Source of the DNA: Phycisphaerales bacterium UBA1161
Lineage (GTDB): Bacteria > Planctomycetota > Phycisphaerae > Tepidisphaerales > Tepidisphaeraceae
Direction: 5' to 3'
Length of the DNA stretch: 25,753 bases
NCBI GenBank assembly: GCA_002311745.1
Contig: DBZL01000007.1
Span: 46,679 to 72,431 of the forward strand
The position numbers and the translations under genes were made by a program. Each line of letters begins with the position of its first letter. Positions within the stretch are counted from its first letter, which is position 1. Of the stretch, positions 8,124-15,714 are shown piece after piece. The notes below the pieces were generated by a model, which did no database searches, was not told the origin of the DNA, and was given only the letters and a program-made list of their open reading frames with translations.

Positions 8124-8813
8124 TCACCGCATTCTTCCTTCCAGTTTGCGGGCGTACTCGATGGAGTAGCGGGCCCACGGCTGGGCTTCGAGGCGGGCCT
8201 TGCTGATGGGCTTGCCGGTGCCTTCGCAGATGCCGTAGGTGCCGTTTTGAATCTTGGCCAGGGCGTCGTTCAGATCGCGCATGAGCTTGCGGTCCTTTTC
8301 CATCAGGCCCAGAGTGAATTCCTGCTCGTAATTGTCGGTGCCCATGTCGGCCATGTGCAGCGGAAGATTGGACAGATTGGTTCCGCCGCCGCTGCTGCGC
8401 AGGGCCTCGAGTTCCATGGAGGTCATGTCGCCGAGGATTTCGCGGCGCTTGGCCAGGATCAGATCGCGATAAAACTCCAGCTCTTTGGGGGTGAGGCCGG
8501 CCAGATTTTTGCGCGGCTTGCCATCGGTGGGGACGGCGGTGGGCTGCGGCAGCACCGGGGGCGGGTTGTCCATGGAACGGGGCGGCTTGGCCGGGGCCAC
8601 CAGGGGCGGCGGCCTGCTCACCCGACCGGAGGCTCCCCCGAGGCTCGACCCGACCGGGCTGGAACCCACGGGCTGCGCACCTCGTGCTCTGGCAGGGGCG
8701 GACTTCACTATCAACTTGCTCGCGCCCGCGCCCGCGGCCTTCGCGCCCGGTGTTTTGCTTTTGGCTTTGGCCAGCTTCCTGGCCCCCGCCCTCTTGGTGG
8801 TTGACTTGGCCAC
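8124..8813 (-). CDS. DksA/TraR-family protein with degenerate zinc finger and Lys/Ala/Pro-rich N-terminus
   Basis: About 229 residues. The C-terminal half (LTPKELEFYRDLIL... to the end) is the DksA/TraR coiled-coil plus C4 finger region, ending GTYGICEGTGKPISKARLEAQPWARYSIEYARKLE compared piecewise with the family. In canonical members this region carries four zinc-binding cysteines; here only the first Cys of GICEG survives and the others are replaced, so zinc binding is unlikely. The first ~100 residues are low-complexity Lys/Ala then Pro/Ser-rich sequence. Start: a GTG at 8813 follows GAGGG with about 5 nt spacing and gives the usual basic N-terminus. An ATG at 8897 would add 28 residues that look non-coding. 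DksA proteins bind the RNA polymerase secondary channel; whether this one does is inference. It is followed by lspA. Confidence 0.85.
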   Translation of the reverse strand: MAKSTTKRAGARKLAKAKSKTPGAKAAGAGASKLIVKSAPARARGAQPVGSSPVGSSLGGASGRVSRPPPLVAPAKPPRSMDNPPPVLPQPTAVPTDGKPRKNLAGLTPKELEFYRDLILAKRREILGDMTSMELEALRSSGGGTNLSNLPLHMADMGTDNYEQEFTLGLMEKDRKLMRDLNDALAKIQNGTYGICEGTGKPISKARLEAQPWARYSIEYARKLEGRMR

Positions 8814-8970
8814 TAGACCCTCACGCGGTTGAGCGATAGCGCTCCTGTTTTGAGCGACGTTACGTCCTGCCAAAGGTTCCGCCCCGCCCGGAACCAAAGA
8901 GTGTCAACCATACGATAGAAATCCCCCGAATGTCAAGTAAAGGGCGGCCGGCAAAGGTCTTGTAATCCTA

Positions 8971-9087
8971 AAATGCAACCGCAGAGACACAGAGACGCAG
9001 AGGAAGCCGCAGAGAAGACATCTGATAGGTTTTTGAATTCACCTCTGCGGCTGTCTCGGCGTCCTCCGCGGCTCTGCGGTTGCATTT
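8971..9087. repeat. Imperfect inverted repeat rich in GCAGAG units
   Basis: The left end AAATGCAACCGCAGAG (8971-8986) is perfectly complementary to the right end CTCTGCGGTTGCATTT (9072-9087). A second matched block, GCCGCAGAG versus CTCTGCGGC, lies inside. Between them are short direct repeats of the type CAGAGAC/CGCAGAGG. It sits in the 343-bp gap between the divergent dksA-like and pheT genes. No target-site duplication is visible at the ends. It looks like a non-autonomous palindromic repeat rather than a promoter structure. Confidence 0.8.
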
Positions 9088-9156
9088 GCTTTTGAGGACT
9101 CCAGGTGCAAAGCCCGCAACTGGAACGATATTCCCTGGGCCGTTATTAATACCGTC

Positions 9157-11154
9157 ATGAAGATCAGCCTGAAGTGGCTTGGGGATTTTGTTTCCGGACC
9201 GCTGGACGCACAACAGGCGGCCGATGCCCTCACCAACGGCGGACTGCCGGTGGAAGGCATCGCATCGCACCATGGGGATGCGGCTCTGGATGTGGAAGTG
9301 ACCAGCAACCGCAGCGATTGCCTGTCGCACGTGGGGGTGGCGCGGGAATTGGCGGCGCTGCTGGATCGGCCGTTCGTGGATGTGCAGCCCAAGGCGGCCC
9401 AAGACGCGGCGGAGGTTGGCGAGGCGGTGGAGGTGCGCATCGAGGCCGGGGAGCTTTGCCCGCTGTACACGGCACGGGTGATACGCGGGGTGAAGATCGG
9501 TCCCGCGCCGGCTTGGATGACCCAGCGGCTGGAGGCGGTGGACGTGCGGCCGGTCAACAACGTCGTCGATGTCACCAATTACGTGATGTTGGAGATGGGC
9601 CAGCCGCTGCACGCCTTCGATCTTGCGAAAATCGGCGGGGGGCAGATCGTCGTGCGCACCGCACGGCCGGGCGAAAGCCTCGTCAGCATCGACGGAAAAA
9701 AGCGCGAGCTTTCGCCTCAGATGCTGGTGATCGCGGATGCGCAAAGGGCGGTGGCCGTGGCGGGCGTCATGGGGGGAATCGAATCGGAAGTTTCGGGGGC
9801 GACTCAGGACGTCTTGCTGGAGTCGGCGCGGTTTGATCCGCTGTCGGTTCGGCGAACAGCGCGGGCGCTGGTGATGGCCAGCGACAGCTCGTACCGGTTT
9901 GAGCGGGGGATCGATCCAGCGCTGGCGGCGCGAGCCAGCCTGCGGGCGGCGGAGCTGATCCTTGCGACGGCCGGGGGTCGATTGCTCAAGGGGATGGCCG
10001 CGGCCGGGGCGAGCGGGCCCGGGACGCGACGGCTGTCGCTGCGGCTGGCGCGATTGCGGCAGATTCTGGGGGTGGAGCTGCCGACGGACCAGGTGATGGG
10101 GGCGTTTTCGCGGCTGGGGCTGGGTCCGGTTTTGCTCGCCGATGGCATCGACGTGAGCGTGCCCAGCCATCGGCTGGACCTGCTGCAGGAGATCGACCTG
10201 GTGGAAGAGGCGGCGCGGGTTTTGGGCTACGGGAGGATTGCGACGCGGCCGGATATTTCGATTCAGCTTACGCCGCCGGATCGGCGGACGGCGACGGTGC
10301 AGAGCATCTGCCAGACGCTGGTGGCCTGCGGATATTTCGAGGCGGTGACGTTCAGTTTTGTCAGCGATGTTTTGAAGGAGGATTTTGGGCGTTCGATGTG
10401 GCGTGCGGACCGGATGGTGCGCAAGGCGGATGCCTCCCTGCGTCCCAGCTTGATTCCGGGGTTGCTGGAGGCGGTGAAATGGAACGAGGCCAACGGCACG
10501 CCGGGAGCGAAGCTGTTTGAGATCGGCGCGACGTTCGCACCCGGGACCAACGGCAAAGTCGATGAGCGGGTGAAGGCGGCGTGGGTGGGAAGCGCGGACC
10601 TGCGGGAAGTGCGCGGGGCGGCGGAGGCGGTGCTGCGTGCGCTGGATGGCCGGCGCGGGGTGAAGGTGGTGCCGGACCACCGCGAAGGCTTCGCCGCCGG
10701 CGCGTGCGGACGCGTGATCTGGGGCGAAGAGCCGATCGGATTTCTGGGCCGGATCGAGAGGTCGGTGGCTCAGAAGCTGTCGCTGCGGGAGGCGCCGACC
10801 GCGGCCGAACTGGAGTTGCAGCCGCTGCTGGCGGGTTATCAGCACGTGCCGCGCTTGGCGGAGCTGCCCAAGTTTCCCGCGGTGCGGCGGGACCTTTCCT
10901 TGATCGTGAGCCAGAGCGTGCGATACCAGCAGATCGAGGATTTGATCCGCGGGCTGGGTCTGGCGGATTTGGAAGACCTGGAATACGTGACGACTTATCG
11001 GGGCAAGCCGCTGGAGGCGGGGACCAAAAGCGTGACCGTCACGCTGATCTTCCGCCGTGCCACGGCGACGCTGACGGGCGAGCAAGTCGAATCATCGGTG
11101 CAAAAGGCGATCGCCGCGGCCAAGGACAAGCTCGGCGCGACTCTGCGCACGTGA
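9157..11154 (+). CDS. pheT: Phenylalanyl-tRNA synthetase beta subunit, short form without the EMAP-like domain
   Basis: A 665-residue beta subunit that joins PheS in the alpha2-beta2 enzyme charging tRNA-Phe. Recognisable parts are the N-terminal MKISLKWLGDFV; the B3/4 editing region with VNNVVDVTNYVMLEMGQPLHAFD and GVMGG; SSYRFERGIDP; the B5 and catalytic-like core; and the C-terminal ferredoxin-like anticodon-binding domain starting near PKFPAVRRDLSLIV. Typical bacterial PheT is about 800 residues. Here GLPVEGIASHHG passes directly into DVEVTSNRSDCLSHVG, so the EMAP/OB-fold tRNA-binding insertion is missing. That is a known short form in some phyla and the frame is intact. pheS is not adjacent. 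No ribosome site precedes the ATG. The gene converges on the DUF4190-like gene with a 7-bp gap. Confidence 0.95.
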   Translation: MKISLKWLGDFVSGPLDAQQAADALTNGGLPVEGIASHHGDAALDVEVTSNRSDCLSHVGVARELAALLDRPFVDVQPKAAQDAAEVGEAVEVRIEAGELCPLYTARVIRGVKIGPAPAWMTQRLEAVDVRPVNNVVDVTNYVMLEMGQPLHAFDLAKIGGGQIVVRTARPGESLVSIDGKKRELSPQMLVIADAQRAVAVAGVMGGIESEVSGATQDVLLESARFDPLSVRRTARALVMASDSSYRFERGIDPALAARASLRAAELILATAGGRLLKGMAAAGASGPGTRRLSLRLARLRQILGVELPTDQVMGAFSRLGLGPVLLADGIDVSVPSHRLDLLQEIDLVEEAARVLGYGRIATRPDISIQLTPPDRRTATVQSICQTLVACGYFEAVTFSFVSDVLKEDFGRSMWRADRMVRKADASLRPSLIPGLLEAVKWNEANGTPGAKLFEIGATFAPGTNGKVDERVKAAWVGSADLREVRGAAEAVLRALDGRRGVKVVPDHREGFAAGACGRVIWGEEPIGFLGRIERSVAQKLSLREAPTAAELELQPLLAGYQHVPRLAELPKFPAVRRDLSLIVSQSVRYQQIEDLIRGLGLADLEDLEYVTTYRGKPLEAGTKSVTVTLIFRRATATLTGEQVESSVQKAIAAAKDKLGATLRT

Positions 11155-11161
11155 CGTTGCA

Positions 11162-11782
11162 CTACTGAAACTGGAAGCCATCGACCTTCCAGGTTCCCTG
11201 CTGATCCGCCATTTGCATATGGAAGCTGCGCGTCGGGCCGCTGGAGAATTTGATCACGCCGTCGGCCGTGCCCGTGACCACACCGTTGGTGTTGTTGACC
11301 GCGTTGCCGACGACGGTCGGGCGGCCTTGGATCGCGCCCTGCTGTTTGAACCAGTCGATCGCTTTGTCCAACTGATCGGCGGTGACGTTATTGGTGCACT
11401 CGGCGGTGGCGGCGGCTTTGTTACCCTGGGACAGGTCGGTGATGAATTGGTGGGCCAGGGTGCGTTGGGGCGTGGTGATCTTCCACCACTCGGCGCCGCC
11501 GGCGCTCCAGCCGGCGATGTTGAGGATGCCGAGGATCAGTCCGGCGACGGCCATGCCGCGTCCGCGAACGGCGGGGTTCTTGGTAGCGCCGATGCCGACG
11601 AATCCGCAGATGATGGCGATCAGCGCGGTGATGCCCGGAATGCAAAGGAGCAATCCGCAGACCAGGCTGGTGACGGCGGCGGCGCTGGTGCGCGTGGGCA
11701 TCGGATAAGGCGGATAGCCGGGCGCCGGATAGCCAGGCGGCGGAAATCCGGGCGGCGGGTAGGGAGGATATTGTTGTGACAT
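11162..11782 (-). CDS. DUF4190-like membrane protein with Pro/Tyr-rich N-terminus
   Basis: A 206-residue protein of unknown function. Residues 1-30 are a flexible Pro/Tyr/Gly-rich segment made of PPGYPAPGYPPY-like repeats. Residues about 33-95 contain two hydrophobic helices around GFVGIGATKNPAVRGRGMAVAGLILG, the DUF4190 pattern. The rest (about 100-206) is a soluble domain reminiscent of NTF2-like/DUF4878 stress-type domains, ending GTWKVDGFQFQ. Many bacterial genomes carry such proteins without a defined role. The ATG at 11782 follows the end of pheT on the opposite strand, and a degenerate copy of the palindromic repeat lies just upstream. Domain naming is from pattern memory, so function is left open. 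Confidence 0.75.
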   Translation of the reverse strand: MSQQYPPYPPPGFPPPGYPAPGYPPYPMPTRTSAAAVTSLVCGLLLCIPGITALIAIICGFVGIGATKNPAVRGRGMAVAGLILGILNIAGWSAGGAEWWKITTPQRTLAHQFITDLSQGNKAAATAECTNNVTADQLDKAIDWFKQQGAIQGRPTVVGNAVNNTNGVVTGTADGVIKFSSGPTRSFHMQMADQQGTWKVDGFQFQ

Positions 11783-11789
11783 AGGGCCG

Positions 11790-11833
11790 AATCATAACCG
11801 AAATGCGGAATGATGAATGATGATTGATGAGTT
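11790..11833. repeat. Possible decayed copy of the palindromic repeat
   Basis: The AATGCGGAATGATGAATGATGATTGATGAG stretch in this interval resembles one arm of the (ATGACGA)n repeats with substitutions, and like them lies directly before a minus-strand start codon. The inverted arm is not seen. Confidence 0.35.
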
Positions 11834-11894
11834 AGCGACAGGGCAGACGCAGAGGCCAAAGAGACGAACAGGCCAAGAGACGCATTGCGTGGCG

Positions 11895-11924
11895 TTGACG
11901 GTGGGGCGGTCATCCGCATATTGT
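11895..11924 (+). promoter_or_regulatory. Putative sigma70 promoter of tRNA-Glu
   Basis: TTGACG (11895-11900) is followed by an AT-rich CATATTGT stretch. TATTGT (11919-11924) would be the -10 with an 18-nt spacer. The predicted start would be about 30 nt before the tRNA. The -35 is good, the -10 moderate. Confidence 0.45.
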
Positions 11925-11962
11925 GGCGCTTCTTAGGCCAAGCGGATGTTGGAATTGATTGC

Positions 11963-12035
11963 GGCCCCGTCGTCTAGAGGCCTAGGACACGGCCCTTTCA
12001 AGGCCGCAACACGGGTTCGAATCCCGTCGGGGTCA
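11963..12035 (+). tRNA. tRNA-Glu (anticodon TTC)
   Basis: A 73-nt cloverleaf: acceptor GGCCCCG (11963-11969) pairs with CGGGGTC (12028-12034) including one G-U. The anticodon arm is CGGCC-CTTTCAA-GGCCG with anticodon TTC at 11997-11999. The T arm is ACGGG-TTCGAAT-CCCGT. The D-arm contains GTCTAGAGGCCTAGGAC, typical of tRNA-Glu. The 3' CCA is not encoded (A73 is followed by TTGG). Confidence 0.97.
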
Positions 12036-12047
12036 TTGGCTATGCAG

Positions 12048-12079
12048 TCGCTCGGCAAAACCGGGCGATTTTGCATTTT
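12048..12079 (+). terminator. Intrinsic terminator of tRNA-Glu
   Basis: TCGCTCGG (12048-12055) pairs with CCGGGCGA (12061-12068) with one G-U pair around a CAAAA loop, followed directly by TTTTGCATTTT. It begins 12 nt after the tRNA 3' end, the expected place for the terminator of a single tRNA transcript. Confidence 0.7.
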
Positions 12080-12206
12080 GATGAAAAGCCGACACCGCAG
12101 GGGCAACCCCTGCCGTCCCTGACTGAAGCCGGATTATCCTTCCGCCGACAATGCGGCGGCCTCAGCCATCCGTCACGCCCGCTTGCCCGACCACCTTTGC
12201 GACGCC

Positions 12207-13085
12207 TTATCTACCAATTTCTGGCGGTATGGCGACGTTGGGATCGGCTGCTGGCCCGTATGACTTGCGATTAGTCGATTGCGCAAATAACCATACCGCG
12301 AGCCACAGCATCCGTTCCTTTGTCGGCAGATCGAGCTGCGGAAAGTTTCCCACGATTCCGTTCCACATTGTTCGGGAAAACGCCCTAATGCGCAAAGCTC
12401 GGAACCACTTATTGAACTTGTAGACACCATAGCAGAGAGCAAAATATGCCAATCCAAATGCACTTACTAAAAGTGGGACATCCAATCCGAAAAACCATCG
12501 CGTGATCTTGGACTCGTCGTATGGAACGAATGCTACCCCTGGCCTTTTCGTCTTGAACACAAATTGCTGCGGCGCATCGCCTGGATAAAAATATCGCACT
12601 GAAATGTTGGGTTCGGCGCTCCAATTTGAATTCAACACATCCACGCTGAAGTCCAAATCAGCATTGTCTGCGGGTTTTAACCAATTCACCCAATCCTTGT
12701 CGAGGCTTGCCGAAGGATAAATAAGCAACTTGTGGAAGGGCACACGCTCATCCTCTGCTGTCGTCACTCGCACCTCAGTCCGGTCCAGATTTGTTACGCT
12801 TCGATTCCAAAAAGAAACTGTAACGACCGTCCCGTTGCTGACGTCTAGCTTGCCCGACGTAATTTTGACCACTGTTGCAGCATTTTGCGGAAGAAAATCT
12901 GCCAGCTTGTCGGCCTGAATTGTGTACTCTAAATCGATCTGGCCATGTAAGCTCTGATAGACGAACTCTGCACAGTAAGCGCACCAGACGGCTACGACAA
13001 CTGAACCCAAGACCCTTACAGACCACTTCAAGATCTTCCACAGCGTACCGTCAAACCCATCCGTTTGTTTTTCAATGTCCGCCAT
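12207..13085 (-). CDS. Unknown membrane protein with two transmembrane helices and an extracytoplasmic domain
   Basis: A 292-residue protein not recognised as any family. A first hydrophobic segment (about 22-42, VRVLGSVVVAVWCAYCAEFV) and a second (about 195-220, VPLLVSAFGLAYFALCYGVY) enclose a domain of about 150 residues with beta-like alternation (TVVTVSFWNRSVTNLD, NISVRYFYPG). A basic, probably cytoplasmic tail follows. The start at 13085 (MADIEKQTDG) is chosen because AAAGGGG lies 5 nt upstream; the frame is open to 13127. Base composition is visibly less GC-rich than the neighbours and codon choice differs, suggesting transfer. It lies next to tRNA-Glu and to the disrupted toxin-antitoxin locus. 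No partner gene suggests a role. Confidence 0.7.
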   Translation of the reverse strand: MADIEKQTDGFDGTLWKILKWSVRVLGSVVVAVWCAYCAEFVYQSLHGQIDLEYTIQADKLADFLPQNAATVVKITSGKLDVSNGTVVTVSFWNRSVTNLDRTEVRVTTAEDERVPFHKLLIYPSASLDKDWVNWLKPADNADLDFSVDVLNSNWSAEPNISVRYFYPGDAPQQFVFKTKRPGVAFVPYDESKITRWFFGLDVPLLVSAFGLAYFALCYGVYKFNKWFRALRIRAFSRTMWNGIVGNFPQLDLPTKERMLWLAVWLFAQSTNRKSYGPAADPNVAIPPEIGR

Positions 13086-13261
13086 GTCGCCCCTTTCATC
13101 CGCGGTTAGGTTGTCACAACCCCGCACGTGACTCTGCGGCGACAGGATAACAATTACCGATCCCGAGTTCGATAGGTTTGCGCTTTCCGTTCTCTTGTTT
13201 AGGCGTCCCGCAAATTGAATGAAAGGTACGCGCGCTCATGCTACGCGCTTCACATTTGAGA

Positions 13262-13377
13262 CGATTCAAAGGGGTCGGGACGATTCAAAGGGGTCGGGCG
13301 GTCCAAGGGTCGGGCGGTCCAAGGGTTGGGCGGTCCAAGGGTCGGGAGTCTTTATTTTACCCCGACGCCCTTTGAAT
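13262..13377. repeat. Tandem-repeat/hairpin element (GTCGGG family) with inverted ends
   Basis: Two 19-bp-spaced units of CGATTCAAAGGGGTCGGG (13262, 13281) are followed by three 16-bp units of CGGTCCAAGGGTCGGG (13299, 13315, 13331; the middle one has one change), then AGTCTTTATTTTAC. The inverted end CCCTTTGAAT at 13368-13377 is complementary to ATTCAAAGGG at 13264-13273. The organisation resembles the REP-like palindromes mobilised by Y1/RAYT transposases, but no transposase is in this window and that link is from memory. Confidence 0.75.
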
Positions 13378-13420
13378 TGCGTTGCTGGACGGCATCGCGG
13401 TAGAGGATCGTGTAGGTCAC
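13352..13420 (-). pseudogene. Truncated RelE/ParE-like toxin start
   Basis: A GTG start overlaps the antitoxin stop as GTGA, the usual translational coupling of type II modules. The frame reads VTYTILYRDAVQQ, which resembles the first strand and helix of RelE/ParE toxins. It then runs into the end of the tandem-repeat element and stops after 22 codons. No continuation of a toxin is found beyond the element, so the gene is truncated rather than simply interrupted. Family identity rests on the short segment plus the context. Confidence 0.5.
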
Positions 13421-13635
13421 GCCAACCCCAGTTCCTTGCGCAGACGGGCATAGGGACGAGCTGGCTCATTGCGGCGGCGCACGGCTTCGGCAATGTCCCC
13501 GCGGTCCTGGGCGGTCAATCGTCGTCCCTCGCGCACACGTCCACCCCGAGCGGCCTTGGCTTTCAAGTCGCGGTAATCCTTTTCCCTCAGAAGTACGAAT
13601 CGCTCGCGTCCCAACTTCACGGTCTGCACGGTCAT
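13417..13635 (-). CDS. Putative type II antitoxin (Phd/RelB-like)
   Basis: A 72-residue protein starting MTVQTVKLGRERFVLLREKD. A short beta strand then a helix (DYRDLKAKAARGG) resemble Phd/YefM-type DNA-binding N-termini. The charged C-terminal half (LTAQDRGDIAEAVRRR ... YARLRKELGLA) resembles the toxin-wrapping region of small planctomycete and proteobacterial antitoxins. ATG at 13635 is preferred over 13665 because CAGG lies about 6 nt upstream and GGAC slightly further. The stop overlaps the GTG of a toxin remnant. Such antitoxins normally repress their own operon, and without a toxin it is probably a relic. It could also be an orphan DNA-binding protein; the call is inferred from size, pattern and overlap. 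Confidence 0.6.
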   Translation of the reverse strand: MTVQTVKLGRERFVLLREKDYRDLKAKAARGGRVREGRRLTAQDRGDIAEAVRRRNEPARPYARLRKELGLA

Positions 13636-13712
13636 GGGCAACCTGTCCTTTCGGTCCCTGTCCATTGCACAACGTCGTCAGGCAGCTTGAGGAGGATCAG
13701 TAGCGACGGCGA

Positions 13713-15602
13713 TTATCGCCCGTCGAACAGATAAATCGACCCGCCCAAAACGCCAAGTAACGGCCGATTCCGCAGGTATTCCGCATATTCCGCGCGCAGT
13801 TCGGGGGATTCATAAATGCCCTGGATGACCGTGACGCTGAAGGCGCAGACCGGCGGCCGGCCGCTGGGCTGCCGCTGGTCGGCCGGGGCTGAGCTGCCTT
13901 TTAGTTTCACATAATGAATGCCGTAATAGCGCGGATCGGCCGAGCCGAAATAGCACAAAAGCAGTTGCGTGTCGGGATGGCGGCGCTGCCAATCGGCCAG
14001 GGCGGGCAGGTCCTGGCCCCAATCGAGGTTGGAATCGCCCAGCAGCTTCGCCCCGCCGCGCGAGCCGCCGACGGCCACGTTGAAAAAGGGGATGAAATCG
14101 GGATAGGCCAAAAAGGTTTCGCAGGCCAGGCCCACAAGCAGCGCGGGGACGATGCACATGCCGAGAATAAAACGGCGGCGAAAAATCTCCGCGGCGGTCA
14201 CGCCCAGAAAAATGTAGAGGAACGCATAGACGGGCAGGATGTGACGCAGGCCAAGGTCCAATCGCGATTGGATCGACGAGGCCATGTAAAGCACGGGCAA
14301 TATCGCCGCGGCGCACAGGGGCCACCAACGATGCGAACCGGCCAGGGCCCAGCGAAGGCGCTGCTTGCTCATCCAAAACAGCGTCGCCAGGGCCAGGCCG
14401 ATCAGCGTGGCCAGCGGCGTCTTGAACACAAACGCCAGCGGGAAGTAATACCACCAGCCGGTTTGCCTGAGATGTCCGCACAGAAACGAGGCGCGGTGCA
14501 TGGTCGTGCCGTAGATGAACAGAAAACCGCGCAGCCACGATTGGGGCAGCAGTTGGCGGTCGTTGGCCCAGAGGACGGATTGGATCACGCCATCCGGGCG
14601 CGACTGGCTGACCCACTGCGCGAGTTGATCCGGCGAAACGTCCCACGGGGGGTTATGGTCGCGGATGGCCTGGCCGGTGGCGCACATTTTTAGGACGTCT
14701 GCCAGATCGGAAACGGTGTCCTGAGCGGGGCCGATGCGGAAACGAAAACCGTAGCTGGCCCAGATGACGGCATAGGAAATCGCCAGGGCGGCGATCCCGA
14801 TGGCGGCGGCGCCGCCCAAGCGCTGCAGGCGCGTGCGGGCGATCCAGCGGAGCATCGGCCAATCGGCGGCGGCCATGGCGCGGGCGAAAAGCGCCAGGCC
14901 AAGCACCGGAATCGCCAGCAATCCGGAATATTTCGTCGCCAAAGCGGCCCCCAGCAGCAGGCCCGCCATCAGGCAGCGCATCCAGGTCGCCCGCTCGCCG
15001 AGCAGCCATACGGTTGCCATCAGGCAGACGAAAATCGGAACGATGGGAACGTCATTTTTGATCAGCGGCGAATGGGCCAGGAAATTGGGATCGAAACAGA
15101 AAGCGGCGGCGGCGACGACCCCCGCCAGCGGCCCGCCGCAACGCCAGGCCCACCACGCGATGGCTGCGCCCAGCCAAAGGCCCCACAGCAGCATTCGCGC
15201 CCGCGCGGCGCGAATCAACGGATCGGCGTCGTTGCCGGGCGTGCGGTACAAAACGTCCGAGGCAAAGGTGTCCGGCACGTTCATGTCGTGCAGCGTCGTG
15301 TACCAGGCGGGATGCCGGTGGTCGATTTTGAGGCGATCTTCGCCGATGCCGGCCACGGCGAGAAATCTCCACAGGGACGCATCTTCGGGATCGTAGCGAA
15401 AGTCGTGGTCGTGCGTTTGAATCCAGGCGGAGACCAGACACTGCGGCTCATCGAAGGTGGCGCATTTGCGCAGCGAGGCCAGCCAGGCCGTCGAGGCGAA
15501 TACGATCAGCAGCGCTCCGCAGCCGCTCAGAGCCGCGGCTTTCGTGCGCCACGGCGTGGCGCTGTCACACCGCTGCGATTGCGCCCGTTCCGATTGCTGC
15601 AT
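13713..15602 (-). CDS. Membrane glycosyltransferase, GT39/PMT-like (lipid-linked sugar donor)
   Basis: A 629-residue polytopic membrane protein. After one N-terminal helix (about 25-42) comes an extracytoplasmic loop with ATFDEP (D51-E52), the acidic motif expected in GT-C enzymes of the PMT/ArnT class. There follow about 10 more hydrophobic helices in the middle, for example GPLAGVVAAAAFCFDP and LMAGLLLGAALATKYSG. The C-terminal extracytoplasmic part has GDSNLDWGQDLPALADW, a motif I associate with bacterial phospholipid-carrier-dependent glycosyltransferases. It should transfer a sugar from a polyprenyl-phosphate donor to protein or lipid at the outer face of the membrane. The start at 15602 is chosen for GGAG 7 nt upstream, although the frame is open to 15704. 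Acceptor and sugar are unknown. Confidence 0.82.
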   Translation of the reverse strand: MQQSERAQSQRCDSATPWRTKAAALSGCGALLIVFASTAWLASLRKCATFDEPQCLVSAWIQTHDHDFRYDPEDASLWRFLAVAGIGEDRLKIDHRHPAWYTTLHDMNVPDTFASDVLYRTPGNDADPLIRAARARMLLWGLWLGAAIAWWAWRCGGPLAGVVAAAAFCFDPNFLAHSPLIKNDVPIVPIFVCLMATVWLLGERATWMRCLMAGLLLGAALATKYSGLLAIPVLGLALFARAMAAADWPMLRWIARTRLQRLGGAAAIGIAALAISYAVIWASYGFRFRIGPAQDTVSDLADVLKMCATGQAIRDHNPPWDVSPDQLAQWVSQSRPDGVIQSVLWANDRQLLPQSWLRGFLFIYGTTMHRASFLCGHLRQTGWWYYFPLAFVFKTPLATLIGLALATLFWMSKQRLRWALAGSHRWWPLCAAAILPVLYMASSIQSRLDLGLRHILPVYAFLYIFLGVTAAEIFRRRFILGMCIVPALLVGLACETFLAYPDFIPFFNVAVGGSRGGAKLLGDSNLDWGQDLPALADWQRRHPDTQLLLCYFGSADPRYYGIHYVKLKGSSAPADQRQPSGRPPVCAFSVTVIQGIYESPELRAEYAEYLRNRPLLGVLGGSIYLFDGR

Positions 15603-15714
15603 ACGCAGTCTCCGAACCTTCCGCCGCCGTCGATCCGACGAGCGTAAGTATATAGAGAATGCCGGTGCAAAAAGAGCCGCGCTGAATCCGCCCTGAGAAA
15701 TCAACCGGCGCTAG

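Noticed and set aside
8968..11085. A very long open frame on the minus strand opposite pheT (about 700 codons).
   Set aside because: It is Arg/His/Gln-rich, matches no family, and lies exactly antisense to a well-recognised pheT. Long antisense frames are expected in GC-rich DNA.
12071..12274. Short plus-strand frame after tRNA-Glu.
   Set aside because: It covers the terminator and two small hairpins (12097-12113, 12142-12159) and runs into the antisense of the membrane protein; the translation is low-complexity.
13140..13165. GGATAACAATT, resembling half of a lac operator.
   Set aside because: It is only an 11-bp coincidence, with no symmetric partner and no LacI-family gene nearby.
12036..13800. 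An attR-like duplication of the tRNA-Glu 3' end that would prove an integrated element.
   Set aside because: No copy of the T-arm/acceptor sequence was seen in this interval, and no integrase gene is present.
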